Part shown: positions 1 through 9,827 of the stretch, piece by piece
How the letters are laid out: every line of letters begins with the position of its first letter
Position numbering within the stretch: position 1 is the stretch's first letter
From: Armatimonadota bacterium
GTDB taxonomy: Bacteria > Armatimonadota > UBA10988
Direction: 5' to 3'
Length of the DNA stretch: 48,121 bases
Assembly: GCA_016235455.1 (NCBI GenBank)
Contig: JACRKZ010000113.1
Span: 1 to 48,121 of the forward strand
Made by a program: the position numbers and the translations under genes
The notes under the pieces: generated by a model
Database searches by the model: none
Told to the model about the DNA's origin: nothing
What the model saw: the letters and a program-made list of their open reading frames with translations, nothing else

Positions 1-2
1 CA

Positions 3-299
3 ATGCTCGCAGAGTTCCTCAATGAGCCGCTCTACGGCTACGAGATGTGGAAGGTCCTGGTCTTCCTGGCCTGCATAGGCATCTTGTCCGTCGTGTCGTG
101 GGTTGCGACTCTGGTATGGATCTGGCGGTCGTCCATGACGCGGGATCAGAAGGCAGTGGCTTCCTGCCTCATCGTCGCTGGCGGCCCACTCAATGCGCTC
201 GCCATGGTGGTCTTTCTGCCGCTGGACATGCTCCTCAAGTGGGCCCGGAGCAGGCGCCAGGCCGACGGCACATGCCACTCACGCCACATCAGCCGCTAG
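3..299 (+). CDS. Small two-helix membrane protein, unknown function
   Basis: The 98-residue reading frame begins at the very edge of the window, so the true start could lie upstream. It holds two clear hydrophobic segments, about residues 17-42 and 52-77, separated by a short basic loop (WRSSMTRDQK), and ends in a basic tail. This looks like a small inner-membrane protein with both ends on the same side. No family motif is recognised. It converges with the next gene, whose stop codon lies 27 bp downstream. The regular alternation of hydrophobic and charged segments argues for a real gene, but the function is unknown. Confidence 0.5.
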   Translation: MLAEFLNEPLYGYEMWKVLVFLACIGILSVVSWVATLVWIWRSSMTRDQKAVASCLIVAGGPLNALAMVVFLPLDMLLKWARSRRQADGTCHSRHISR

Positions 300-326
300 C
301 AGCGCGCAGAGCCCCAGCCGTCACCG

Positions 327-2744
327 TCACTCATACACCAACTGCGCCGTCACCGTCGCGTCATGGTCCGCGCTGACCCGCAGCCACGTGGCATTGAACC
401 CCGCGGGGAACTGGTGCACCAGCGGCTCCCGGTTGGTCATTGTGAACTCGCGGTAGGTCATCCAGTGCCCGTCGCCCGTGGCGTCGACTTCCACCTTCAC
501 CGTCAGCGGCTGGTTGCGGTCGTGCGACAGCGTCAGGCGCTTGCGGTCGTAGCCGGTCATCAGGTACGGGTCGGAAACCTGGCCGGCCTTGACCGCCGTG
601 CCCTGCCAGGGGCCGCCGTGGCCCACGGGCTTGCCCAGTTTCCACAGGTCGTCGGCCACGCCCAGCCAGACCGCCGCCTGGCCGTCCGCCGAGCGCACGA
701 TGTGCTCGCCGCGCGCGCCGGGCACAATGCCGGTCAGCACCACCATGCCGCGGTACGAGCAGTAGTCGGTGATGCGGCGGTTGTGCGTGGCGATGGGCCG
801 CACCTTGGCGAAGCCGCCCGCGTTCTCCGCCGGCAGTTCGTAGAACGTGCCGTGGGCGTTGAACAGGTCGCGCTCGGTGGCCACTTCGCGCGAGATGCGC
901 AGAACGCCCTTGCCAGTGACCGCATCGAACTCGGCAGCGCCACGCGGTAGGCGCCAGCGCGCGCCGGCATCGTCGGTGTAGATGACCGAGGCGGCGTCGA
1001 CCGACAGGATGCCTTGGGGGATGACCGTGTTCTGGCGCGAGTAGTCGGCCGCCGCCGCGTCGTCGACCTTCTTGAGCTTCAAGTTAGCGTCCAACTCGTA
1101 GTAGCCGGTGTCGGTGGTCAGCGCCAGCGTGCGCAGGTTGTCGCCGCGCGTGCGCACCATGCCACCGAGCGCATCCTTGGCGGCGATCGGCGCCAGGCCG
1201 CGGAACATCGGGTCGGCCTCGATGGGTCGCGCGTCGACGCCGCGGTAAGCGAACCACGCCGTTACGCCGGCCGCATCGCTGTGCGGGCGCAGACGCACCC
1301 ACTCGCCGCCGTCAGCGCGGTCGAACTCGACCCAGGTCGCGGCGCCGGCCGGCACGTTCACGTCGCGCAGCGCGCGCCACTGGCCGGTGCCGGCGGCATC
1401 GACCTCGACGGTGACGACCAGGGGCTGCGTGCCCTTCTGAGCCAGATGCAGGCCCCGGTAGCGATAGCCGGCAAAGAGGAACGGGTCGGAGGCCGTATTG
1501 GCCGACACCGGCTCATCGACCCACACGCCGCCACGGCCAAGCACCGGTCCGAGCCGATCGAGGTCGTCGGGGTCGACGAACCACAGGTTGGACTGCGACT
1601 GACCAGGCCCGGCGATCTTGCCCTTGGCCGCGCGCACGTTGAGGAACTCGGACTTGGCCGTATCATCGCAGCCAAAGACCAGGCGGTCCTGCCAGCGCGC
1701 AAAGTCGCCGATGACCTTGAGGTAGTTCGACCGCGGCCGAATGCCCGCCGCATGGCTCGCGGAGAAGTCGCGCGGGAAGCGCCAGAAGCAGCCGTGCATG
1801 GTCATCAGCAGATCGCGCTCGCCAATGGCGCGGATGCGCGGCCACTCAGTGTTCCAGCCATGAGCGCCGTCGTAGCTATGGCTGCTCTTGGGCAGGCGAT
1901 AGCAGGTCCACTTGCCGCCGTCGAGCACCATCAGCATCAGCGAGCGATGGTCCCAGCCCACGCTCCAGATGGGGTCGGTGTCGGGCCGCGGGTTGCCTTC
2001 GATGCCGCCGGGGCCGGTGACTTCGGTGAACTGGTTGCGGCGCACCACCTTCCACGCACCGTCCTTCCACTCGGCCAGGCAGCCCGAGGGAATGAACGGC
2101 TTCTTCAGCGCGTCGGCCGACTGCTCGCCGTTGTTGGCGTAGATAACGCGGCCCTGGCCGGAGTAACCGCCCTTGCCGTGGTAGCCCGGCAGGTCTGAGA
2201 AGGGTAAGCCAACCAGCGCGGTGATCGACGCCGGCGGCTTGTTGGTGTCGGCGTAAAGCGGCTTGACCGCCAATGTGTTGACGTCGACCTCGTACAAACC
2301 CTCCTCCATGGTCGCGTAGTAGACCTTGTGGGCCGGGTCGGTCAGGTGGCGCGCCGTGGCTGTCAGGCGGCCCGGCATGGCCGTGAACGGGATGACGCGC
2401 ACCCGCCGCTGGGCATCGATGACGTACGGGCCGATGAGCAACTGGTTGGTCTCGCGATGGATCAGCCGGTTGGCCGGCGTGCCGCCGATGCTCTCGGGCC
2501 GCACGACTCGCGTCAGGTCGGGTGCGATCTCATACAGCTTGTCGCTGGAGCCATACGGCAGATGCGGGCCGTAGGTGATGACCCAGAGCCGATCGGCGAA
2601 GGGCACCACGGCGCCCGTGCCACACTCGCCCTCGTTGTTGAACATGGCCAGGTGCGGGTAGATGCCCGAGTAGCTGACCGGCTCCGCCGACCAACCCGCC
2701 GTCGCCACAACCATACTGAGCGCCAGGATCCACTTGCCGTTCAT
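327..2744 (-). CDS. Secreted protein with an internally duplicated module, function unknown
   Basis: An 805-residue protein with an N-terminal signal peptide (MNGKWILALSMVVATAGWSA). The ATG at 2744 is chosen because the signal peptide starts there and a purine-rich GGAAGGGCAGG lies just upstream; the open frame extends further but without export features. The body has propeller-like stretches reporting values (for example VYYATMEEGLYEVD). A roughly 120-residue module occurs twice, once in the middle and once at the C terminus. Both copies run from a DDL..LG.P.G.GG.W segment through SDP-L-x-GY, then a V-VEVDA-G-G-W strand, and end in a beta-rich W-(V/L)R segment. No catalytic motif is seen. 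It is divergent from the sulfatase, with 147 bp between the starts. A beta-propeller carrying two beta-sandwich modules is my best structural guess. Confidence 0.75.
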   Translation of the reverse strand: MNGKWILALSMVVATAGWSAEPVSYSGIYPHLAMFNNEGECGTGAVVPFADRLWVITYGPHLPYGSSDKLYEIAPDLTRVVRPESIGGTPANRLIHRETNQLLIGPYVIDAQRRVRVIPFTAMPGRLTATARHLTDPAHKVYYATMEEGLYEVDVNTLAVKPLYADTNKPPASITALVGLPFSDLPGYHGKGGYSGQGRVIYANNGEQSADALKKPFIPSGCLAEWKDGAWKVVRRNQFTEVTGPGGIEGNPRPDTDPIWSVGWDHRSLMLMVLDGGKWTCYRLPKSSHSYDGAHGWNTEWPRIRAIGERDLLMTMHGCFWRFPRDFSASHAAGIRPRSNYLKVIGDFARWQDRLVFGCDDTAKSEFLNVRAAKGKIAGPGQSQSNLWFVDPDDLDRLGPVLGRGGVWVDEPVSANTASDPFLFAGYRYRGLHLAQKGTQPLVVTVEVDAAGTGQWRALRDVNVPAGAATWVEFDRADGGEWVRLRPHSDAAGVTAWFAYRGVDARPIEADPMFRGLAPIAAKDALGGMVRTRGDNLRTLALTTDTGYYELDANLKLKKVDDAAAADYSRQNTVIPQGILSVDAASVIYTDDAGARWRLPRGAAEFDAVTGKGVLRISREVATERDLFNAHGTFYELPAENAGGFAKVRPIATHNRRITDYCSYRGMVVLTGIVPGARGEHIVRSADGQAAVWLGVADDLWKLGKPVGHGGPWQGTAVKAGQVSDPYLMTGYDRKRLTLSHDRNQPLTVKVEVDATGDGHWMTYREFTMTNREPLVHQFPAGFNATWLRVSADHDATVTAQLVYE

Positions 2745-2891
2745 GAGCGCCTGCCCTTCCACTCCGCGGTGCGACCAGGGTATCATGGCCGGTGGCGACG
2801 CGGTTGTGGCAAAGGTTGCCGGTATCGATCCACCTTTTGCCTTGTTCGGACTTCCGGGCAGCCCGGCGCGCGCAAGGCTTCGGAGAGGCTG

Positions 2892-4370
<1,479 letters not shown>

Positions 4371-4388
4371 AATACGCTATTATGGCTA

Positions 4389-4417
4389 TTGACTAGCATC
4401 TCTATCGATGCAACACT
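4389..4417 (+). promoter_or_regulatory. Candidate promoter for the GH35 gene
   Basis: TTGACT (4389-4394), a 17-bp spacer and AACACT (4412-4417) lie about 75 bp before the GH35 start. The -35 box is strong but the -10 matches only three of six consensus positions. An alternative -10, TATTAT, lies at 4378-4383. The surrounding DNA is markedly more AT-rich than the neighbouring genes. Confidence 0.35.
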
Positions 4418-4493
4418 GGCGCCCGCCGCGTTGGATACGATTGATGGACGCCATGCAGGCGCCTCGACGCGGACCGATCTGGGGACGTGCATC

Positions 4494-6230
4494 ATGAGAC
4501 TGACGGTCGACGACCGCGACTTCCTGCTTGGTGGCCAGCCCATCCGACTGTTGTCGGGGGCCATCCACTACTTCCGCGTGTGGCCGACGTACTGGCACGA
4601 CCGCCTGCTCAAGCTCAAGGCACTGGGCCTCAACACGGTGGAGACCTACGTGCCGTGGAACCTGCACGAGCCACGGCCCGGTGAGTTCGACTTCGAGGGC
4701 ATCCTCGACCTGGTCGGCTTTCTGCGCACCGCGCAAGAGCTGGACCTCATGGCCATTGTCCGGCCGGGGCCGTACATCTGCTCGGAATGGGATTTCGGCG
4801 GCCTGCCGGCCTGGCTGCTGGCCGACCGGTCCATGCGCCTGCGCTGCGCTCACCCCGCTTATCTGGCGGCGGTCGACCGCTTCTTCGACGCGCTCATCCC
4901 GCTGCTCGCACCGTTGCAGTCAACCCAGGGCGGCCCGCTTATCGCGCTGCAGGTCGAGAACGAGTACGGCAGCTACGGCAACGACAAGGTCTACCTGCAG
5001 CACATCGAGGACGGCCTGCGCGCGCGCGGGATCGACTCCTTCCTGCTGACCAGCGATGGCGCCAGCGACTGGATGCTCGAAGGCGGCACGCTGCCGCACC
5101 TGCACAAAACGGCCAACTTCGGCTCCGACGCCGCCGGCCAGTTCGCCAAGCTGCGCGAATGGCAGCCGGCCGGTCCGCTGATGTGCTGCGAGTTCTGGAA
5201 CGGCTGGTTCGACCATTTCGGCGAGCCACACCACGCCCGCGACCCCGAGGACGCGGCCCGGGCCATGGACGATATCCTTTCGGCGGGCGCCTCGCTCAAC
5301 GTCTACATGCTGCACGGCGGCACGAACTTCGGCTACACCGGCGGTGCCAACCACACCGAGGCCTACCAGCCGACGATCAGCAGCTACGACTACGACGCCG
5401 CGCTCGACGAGGCCGGCGACCCGACGCCCAAGTACTGGGCCTTCCGCCGGGTCATGGCCAAGCACACCACGCTGCCCGACATCGACGTCTGCCCGCGCGC
5501 GCCCAAGGGCGCCTACGGCCGGGCGGAGCTGACCGAGACCGCGCCGTTGCTGCCGCAGATCGACCGGCTGTCGACGCCCACCCAATCGGCCGCGCCGCTC
5601 TGCATGGAGGAACTGGGCCAGAACTTCGGCTTCGTGCTCTACCGCGCCACGGTCACCGGCCCGCGCGAGGAGGCCGAGGTCCACCTGCAGGAGGTCCACG
5701 ACCGCGCGCAGGTCTTCCTCGACGGTGAGTACCGCGGCGTGATCTGGCGCAACGGCGGCGAGGAGCCGGTCAACCTGACCATCGGCCCGGGCGAGCACCA
5801 TCTCGACATCCTGGTCGAGGGCATGGGCCGCGTCAACTACGGCCCGCTGCTCGCCGACCGTAAGGGCATCACCGAAGGCATCCGGCTCGGCCAGCAGTTC
5901 ATCTACGGCTGGACCCACTACCCGCTACCGCTCGATGACCTGTCGCCGCTGACCTGGGAGCCGCGAACGGACCAGACCGGTCCCGCCTTCTACCGCGGCA
6001 GCTTCAGCGTCGACAAGCCGCTGGACACCTACGTGGCGCTGCCTGGCTTCACCAAGGGCCTGGTGTACGTCAACGGCTTCAACCTCGGGCGGCATTGGGC
6101 CATCGGCCCGCAGCGCACCTGGTATGTGCCGGGCCCGCTGCTGCGCACAGGCCGCAACGAGGTGGTGGTGTTGGAGCTGCACGAGCCGGGCGAGTCCGTG
6201 GAGTTCCGCGACACGGCCGACCTCGGCTGA
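4494..6230 (+). CDS. Beta-galactosidase, glycoside hydrolase family 35
   Basis: A 578-residue GH35 enzyme releasing terminal beta-galactose. It opens directly with the TIM barrel (LSGAIHYFRVWPTYWHDRL, then VPWNLHEP, RPGPYICSEWDFGGLP). The acid/base glutamate is Glu157 in VENEYGSYG and the nucleophile is Glu233 in CEFWNGWFDHFG. The C-terminal half contains galactose-binding-like beta domains ending in KGLVYVNGFNLGRHW. No signal peptide is visible from ATG 4494, so the enzyme may be cytoplasmic. The upstream in-frame extension to 4389 is AT-rich promoter-like DNA and is rejected. The length matches short bacterial GH35 proteins. Its neighbour, the sulfatase, suggests a shared galactan substrate. 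Confidence 0.93.
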   Translation: MRLTVDDRDFLLGGQPIRLLSGAIHYFRVWPTYWHDRLLKLKALGLNTVETYVPWNLHEPRPGEFDFEGILDLVGFLRTAQELDLMAIVRPGPYICSEWDFGGLPAWLLADRSMRLRCAHPAYLAAVDRFFDALIPLLAPLQSTQGGPLIALQVENEYGSYGNDKVYLQHIEDGLRARGIDSFLLTSDGASDWMLEGGTLPHLHKTANFGSDAAGQFAKLREWQPAGPLMCCEFWNGWFDHFGEPHHARDPEDAARAMDDILSAGASLNVYMLHGGTNFGYTGGANHTEAYQPTISSYDYDAALDEAGDPTPKYWAFRRVMAKHTTLPDIDVCPRAPKGAYGRAELTETAPLLPQIDRLSTPTQSAAPLCMEELGQNFGFVLYRATVTGPREEAEVHLQEVHDRAQVFLDGEYRGVIWRNGGEEPVNLTIGPGEHHLDILVEGMGRVNYGPLLADRKGITEGIRLGQQFIYGWTHYPLPLDDLSPLTWEPRTDQTGPAFYRGSFSVDKPLDTYVALPGFTKGLVYVNGFNLGRHWAIGPQRTWYVPGPLLRTGRNEVVVLELHEPGESVEFRDTADLG

Positions 6231-6240
6231 CCGACTGGCG

Positions 6241-6272
6241 CCCCTGCCGACTGCGTAACCTGCCGGCAGGGG
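6241..6272. terminator. Hairpin after the GH35 gene
   Basis: A perfect 9-bp stem, CCCCTGCCG (6241-6249) against CGGCAGGGG (6264-6272), with a 14-nt loop starts 11 bp after the GH35 stop codon. There is no U-tract, so it may act as a Rho-assisted terminator or an mRNA 3'-end stabiliser. Confidence 0.5.
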
Positions 6273-6280
6273 TGTGCTTC

Positions 6281-6664
6281 ATGTCGCCGCGCCCGAGCCT
6301 CGCGCCGTTCGTCGTGCTCGTGGCCGGTCTGTCGCTGATCGGCCTGTGCCTTTGCCATGCCGGCGACCACCACGCACGCTCGGGCGATGCGCTGGCCGTG
6401 CTGTGGGGCGGCACCGACCGTGCCGGCCGCTCGTGCGGTCGCATCCGCCGCCGAGCAATCGACCGGGAGTACCAGGTGGTGGGCCTGGTCCGCGCCGAGA
6501 CCGCGCTGAAACTGCTGGCCACTCTGGACGACGCGCGGCCACAGCCTGTGCTACGCTCAACTTGGCACAGGAGGGTGCGCGATGATGGCCGTCCCTCGGA
6601 CCTTGGTCCTGCTCATCCTGGTAGGCTGGGTCGGCGCATCGGCGCTGGCCCAAGCCGGGGCTGA
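6281..6664 (+). CDS. Doubtful small exported protein
   Basis: A 127-residue frame starting MSPRPSLAPFVVLVAGLSLI, with a convincing signal-peptide-like hydrophobic stretch ending near LCLCHAG. Codon third positions are GC-rich for about 85 codons. After that the frame runs through the promoter of the next gene and overlaps it by 83 bp. Its only Shine-Dalgarno candidate is part of the hairpin at 6241-6272. It may be a real small secreted protein, a decayed gene, or chance in GC-rich DNA. No family is recognised. Confidence 0.3.
   Translation: MSPRPSLAPFVVLVAGLSLIGLCLCHAGDHHARSGDALAVLWGGTDRAGRSCGRIRRRAIDREYQVVGLVRAETALKLLATLDDARPQPVLRSTWHRRVRDDGRPSDLGPAHPGRLGRRIGAGPSRG
6549..6557 (+). promoter_or_regulatory. 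Extended -10 element before the first HzsA-like gene
   Basis: TGCTACGCT (TG at 6549-6550, hexamer 6552-6557) lies 24 bp before the ATG at 6582, with the strong Shine-Dalgarno AGGAGGG at 6569-6575 in between. No -35 box is evident. The same TGCTA pattern precedes the second HzsA-like gene and the histidine kinase. Confidence 0.35.
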
Positions 6665-9600
6665 GCCACCGCTTGCCGCCTGGACCTTCGACGGCACGAC
6701 CCAGGGCTTGGAGCCGCTCGGCCTCGACACCCGGGCCGTCGAGCCGCGCTTCGCCGAGGCTGGCACGCTGCCCGGCAGACAGGGCCGGCCGCTGGCGTTG
6801 GGGGTCAAGCCCGGCGACGCTGAGTACCTGGTCGGCCCCGCGCCACGCCTGGGCGCCAACTACACCATTGAGGCCTGGATCCGCCCGACCGAGCTGACCA
6901 CCTGGAACCGTCTGGTGCTCAACTGGGGCGACCAGGGCAGGTTCGCCTATCACCTGGCTCTGCACGACGGACAGGTCAGCCTGGCGCACGGCCTGGCTGG
7001 CGGCCGGTACGTGCTGTGCGAGGGTGGCGACGTCGCCGCCGACCAGTGGCAGCAGGTCGTGGGCGTGGCTGCGCGCAACCCCGATGAGCCGGCAAAGAGC
7101 ACGCTCCGGGTCTTCCTGAACGGGCAGTTGGTGGGCACCTCGCCGTTTGATGGCAGCGCCGGCGACGGGGGCACAGAGCCGCTGGTCATCGGCGACTCGC
7201 TGAGCATGGCCAGCCGCGACCTGCGATTCCGTGGCTATCTTGGCTCCGTGACCCTCTGGGCGCGACCGCTGTCCGACGCCGAGGTGGCCGCACGCTACGA
7301 GCCGCATCGCGCGGAGCTCGAGCGGCTCTACTGCACTGACCCACCGAGGATCGGCGAGATCGTCTTCGCCGAGCGTCAGCCCGGCCGCGACCCCAGCGGC
7401 CACTACTACGCCAACTTCGGCTATGTCTGTACCAATGAGAACGAGTGGCTGCATGGCGCCGACGGCGGCCGCCTGGCCATTCTCAACCCGGCCACCCGCG
7501 GGGTGCGGACGCTGCTGACCGACGACCTGGGCGCCGTGCGCGACCCGCAGGTCCACTACGACGGGCAGCGTGTCCTGTTCTCCTACCGCCGCGGCGGCAC
7601 CCACCACTACAACCTGTACGAGATCAACGTCGACGGATCGGGCCTGCGCCAGCTCACCACCGGAGATTGGGACGATGTGGAGCCGACCTATCTGCCGGAC
7701 GGCGGCATCGCCTTCTGCTCCACCCGCTGCCGGCGCTATGTGCCCTGCTGGATGGCCCCGGTGGCCGTCCTCTTCCGCTGCAACGCCGACGGCACCGGCC
7801 TGCGCCAGCTCTCGTCGGGCGCCGTCGGCGAGAACACGCCCAGCGTGCTGCCCGATGGCCGCATCCTCTACACCCGCTGGGAGTATGTCAACCGGGACGC
7901 CGTCTCCTTCCACCACCTGTGGACCATGAACCCCGACGGTACCCGCGCGACGAACTTCTTTGGCAACCAGTTGCCTGGCGGCGTGTTCATCGACGCCCGG
8001 CCGGTGCCCGAGAGCGACGATGTGCTGTACGTCGACGCCGGCTACCACGGCACCAATGAACACGCGGGCACGCTCATGCGCCTGGATCCCAGGCACGGCC
8101 CCAACGATCCTGCCGCGGCGCAGGCGGTGCTGGGCGGGCGCATCCGCGACCCGTGGCCGCTCTCCTCATCACAGACCGTGGCTGCGCGCGACAACTCGCT
8201 CATCCTGATCGACGGCCGTGGCCAGGCCCGGACCCTCTACCGCGGCCGAATGATGGTGCATGAGCCTCGCCCGCTGGCGCCTCGCCCGCGGGAGCACCTG
8301 ATCGCGCCGCGCATCGACCAGAGCAAAACGACGGGCACGCTGTTCCTGAGCGACATCGCCATCGGCCGCAACATGGCCGGTGTGCGGCCCGGTGCCATCC
8401 GCCGGCTACTGGTCATGGAGGACCTGGCCAAGCCGGCCAACTACCATGGCGGCGGCACGACGCCCATAGCCCATGGCGGCTCCTGGACCCTCAAGCGCAT
8501 CCTCGGCACCGTCCCCGTCGAGCGCGACGGCTCAGCCTTCTTCGAGGTGCCAGCCGGGCGCAGCGTCTACTTTGCCGCGCTCGACGAGAACGACCGCAGC
8601 GTCAAGCAGATGCGCAGCTTCGTCACGCTCCAGCCAGGTGAAACCGCGGGCTGCATCGGCTGCCACGAGAGCCATGACGCCGCCGCGCCGCCGACCCGTG
8701 GCCAGCGCCTGGCGGCCGGACGACCCGCCAGCGTCATCCAACCCATCGCCGGCGTGCCCGAGGTCATGGACTTCCCACGCGATGTGCAGCCCATTCTGGA
8801 TCGGCACTGCCTGCGCTGCCACAACCCGGACCGCGCCGACGGCGGCCTCGACTTGTGCGGCGACCGCGGCCCGGCCTACTCGCTGGCCTACTACAACCTC
8901 ATCCTGCACCGGCAGCTCAGCGACGGCGCCGGCCTGCGGTGGCCAGGCGTCCCGTCGATCGACGGGCGGCCGCTGGGCAACGATGTGCCGTACACCACGT
9001 ATAGCTCGGCCGCGCCGCTGATGGCCAAGATTGACGGCAGCCACCACCTGGCACGGCTGTCTGCCCTCGAACAGACCACAATGCGCCTGTGGATCGACTC
9101 CTCTGCCGTATATGCCGGCACCTATGCCGCCTACGGCACCGGCCAGATAGGCGGTTGGTGGCGCAACAACGAGCCGGTCCGCGAGATGGACGACGCCTGG
9201 CCCTCAACCCGCGCGGCGCGTGACGCCATGACGCGCCGTTGCAGCCCATGCCACGGCAACCGGCTGCCCGTCTCGGTCACCGCTCAGATCGAGATCGACG
9301 GCCAAGGCGATCTCGAAGGTTGGCAGCGCCCGACCAGCCGGTTCTCGCGCCATACCATCTTCAACCTCTCCCGGCCCGAGAAGTCCATCGCGCTGACCGC
9401 GACGCTGGCTCGCGTCGCCGGCGGCTTCGCCGAAGGCCAGGCGCCCGCGGCCCGACCGGTGCCCAGCGACCTGTCAGTCCATCCCCGGCCCGTCACCCAC
9501 GCCGTCATCTTCGCTTCGCGCGACGACCCCGACTATGTCTCCATCCTGACCCACCTCCAGGCGGCCAAGGCTCGCCTCGATGAGATCAAGCGGTTCGATA

Positions 9601-9761
9601 TGCCGGGCTTCCAGCCGCGCTATGAGTACCTGCGCGAGATGAAGCGCGACGGGGTTCTGCCAGCCGACTTCGCGATTGGCACGACGCTGGTCGATGCCTA
9701 CCAACTGGATCAGGCCTACTGGCGGCTGTTCTGGCCTAGACCCAGCGGATCCGCGCCATGA
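6582..9761 (+). CDS. HzsA-related secreted haem-c protein with LamG-like and beta-propeller domains
   Basis: A 1059-residue exported protein with signal peptide MMAVPRTLVLLILVGWVGASALAQA. Residues about 30-250 form a LamG/concanavalin-like domain (LAAWTFDG, YTIEAWIRPTEL, GYLGSVTLWARPLSDAEVAARY). Residues about 265-640 form a TolB-like beta-propeller with NVDGSGLRQLT and MNPDGT repeats. The C-terminal part matches the HzsA-related layout (LGTVPVERDGSAFFEVPAG, then LQPGETAGCIGCHE). Three CXXCH haem-c sites are seen at Cys691, Cys743 and Cys887. The propeller-plus-haem arrangement is that of the hydrazine synthase alpha subunit family, which is common in non-anammox bacteria, so hydrazine chemistry is not implied. 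Electron transfer or an oxidation outside the cytoplasm is likely. The start has AGGAGGG six bases upstream. A paralogue follows after 66 bp. Confidence 0.88.
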   Translation: MMAVPRTLVLLILVGWVGASALAQAGAEPPLAAWTFDGTTQGLEPLGLDTRAVEPRFAEAGTLPGRQGRPLALGVKPGDAEYLVGPAPRLGANYTIEAWIRPTELTTWNRLVLNWGDQGRFAYHLALHDGQVSLAHGLAGGRYVLCEGGDVAADQWQQVVGVAARNPDEPAKSTLRVFLNGQLVGTSPFDGSAGDGGTEPLVIGDSLSMASRDLRFRGYLGSVTLWARPLSDAEVAARYEPHRAELERLYCTDPPRIGEIVFAERQPGRDPSGHYYANFGYVCTNENEWLHGADGGRLAILNPATRGVRTLLTDDLGAVRDPQVHYDGQRVLFSYRRGGTHHYNLYEINVDGSGLRQLTTGDWDDVEPTYLPDGGIAFCSTRCRRYVPCWMAPVAVLFRCNADGTGLRQLSSGAVGENTPSVLPDGRILYTRWEYVNRDAVSFHHLWTMNPDGTRATNFFGNQLPGGVFIDARPVPESDDVLYVDAGYHGTNEHAGTLMRLDPRHGPNDPAAAQAVLGGRIRDPWPLSSSQTVAARDNSLILIDGRGQARTLYRGRMMVHEPRPLAPRPREHLIAPRIDQSKTTGTLFLSDIAIGRNMAGVRPGAIRRLLVMEDLAKPANYHGGGTTPIAHGGSWTLKRILGTVPVERDGSAFFEVPAGRSVYFAALDENDRSVKQMRSFVTLQPGETAGCIGCHESHDAAAPPTRGQRLAAGRPASVIQPIAGVPEVMDFPRDVQPILDRHCLRCHNPDRADGGLDLCGDRGPAYSLAYYNLILHRQLSDGAGLRWPGVPSIDGRPLGNDVPYTTYSSAAPLMAKIDGSHHLARLSALEQTTMRLWIDSSAVYAGTYAAYGTGQIGGWWRNNEPVREMDDAWPSTRAARDAMTRRCSPCHGNRLPVSVTAQIEIDGQGDLEGWQRPTSRFSRHTIFNLSRPEKSIALTATLARVAGGFAEGQAPAARPVPSDLSVHPRPVTHAVIFASRDDPDYVSILTHLQAAKARLDEIKRFDMPGFQPRYEYLREMKRDGVLPADFAIGTTLVDAYQLDQAYWRLFWPRPSGSAP

Positions 9762-9794
9762 CCCACTTCGCCGACACATGTCGTGGCCGCTATG

Positions 9795-9803
9795 TGCTAG
9801 CAT
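9795..9803 (+). promoter_or_regulatory. Extended -10 element before the second HzsA-like gene
   Basis: TGCTAGCAT (TG 9795-9796, hexamer 9798-9803) sits 24 bp before the preferred start at 9828. It suggests the second paralogue can be transcribed on its own. No -35 box is visible. Confidence 0.35.
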
Positions 9804-9827
9804 TCCCACTGACCTGCGAGGATGCTC

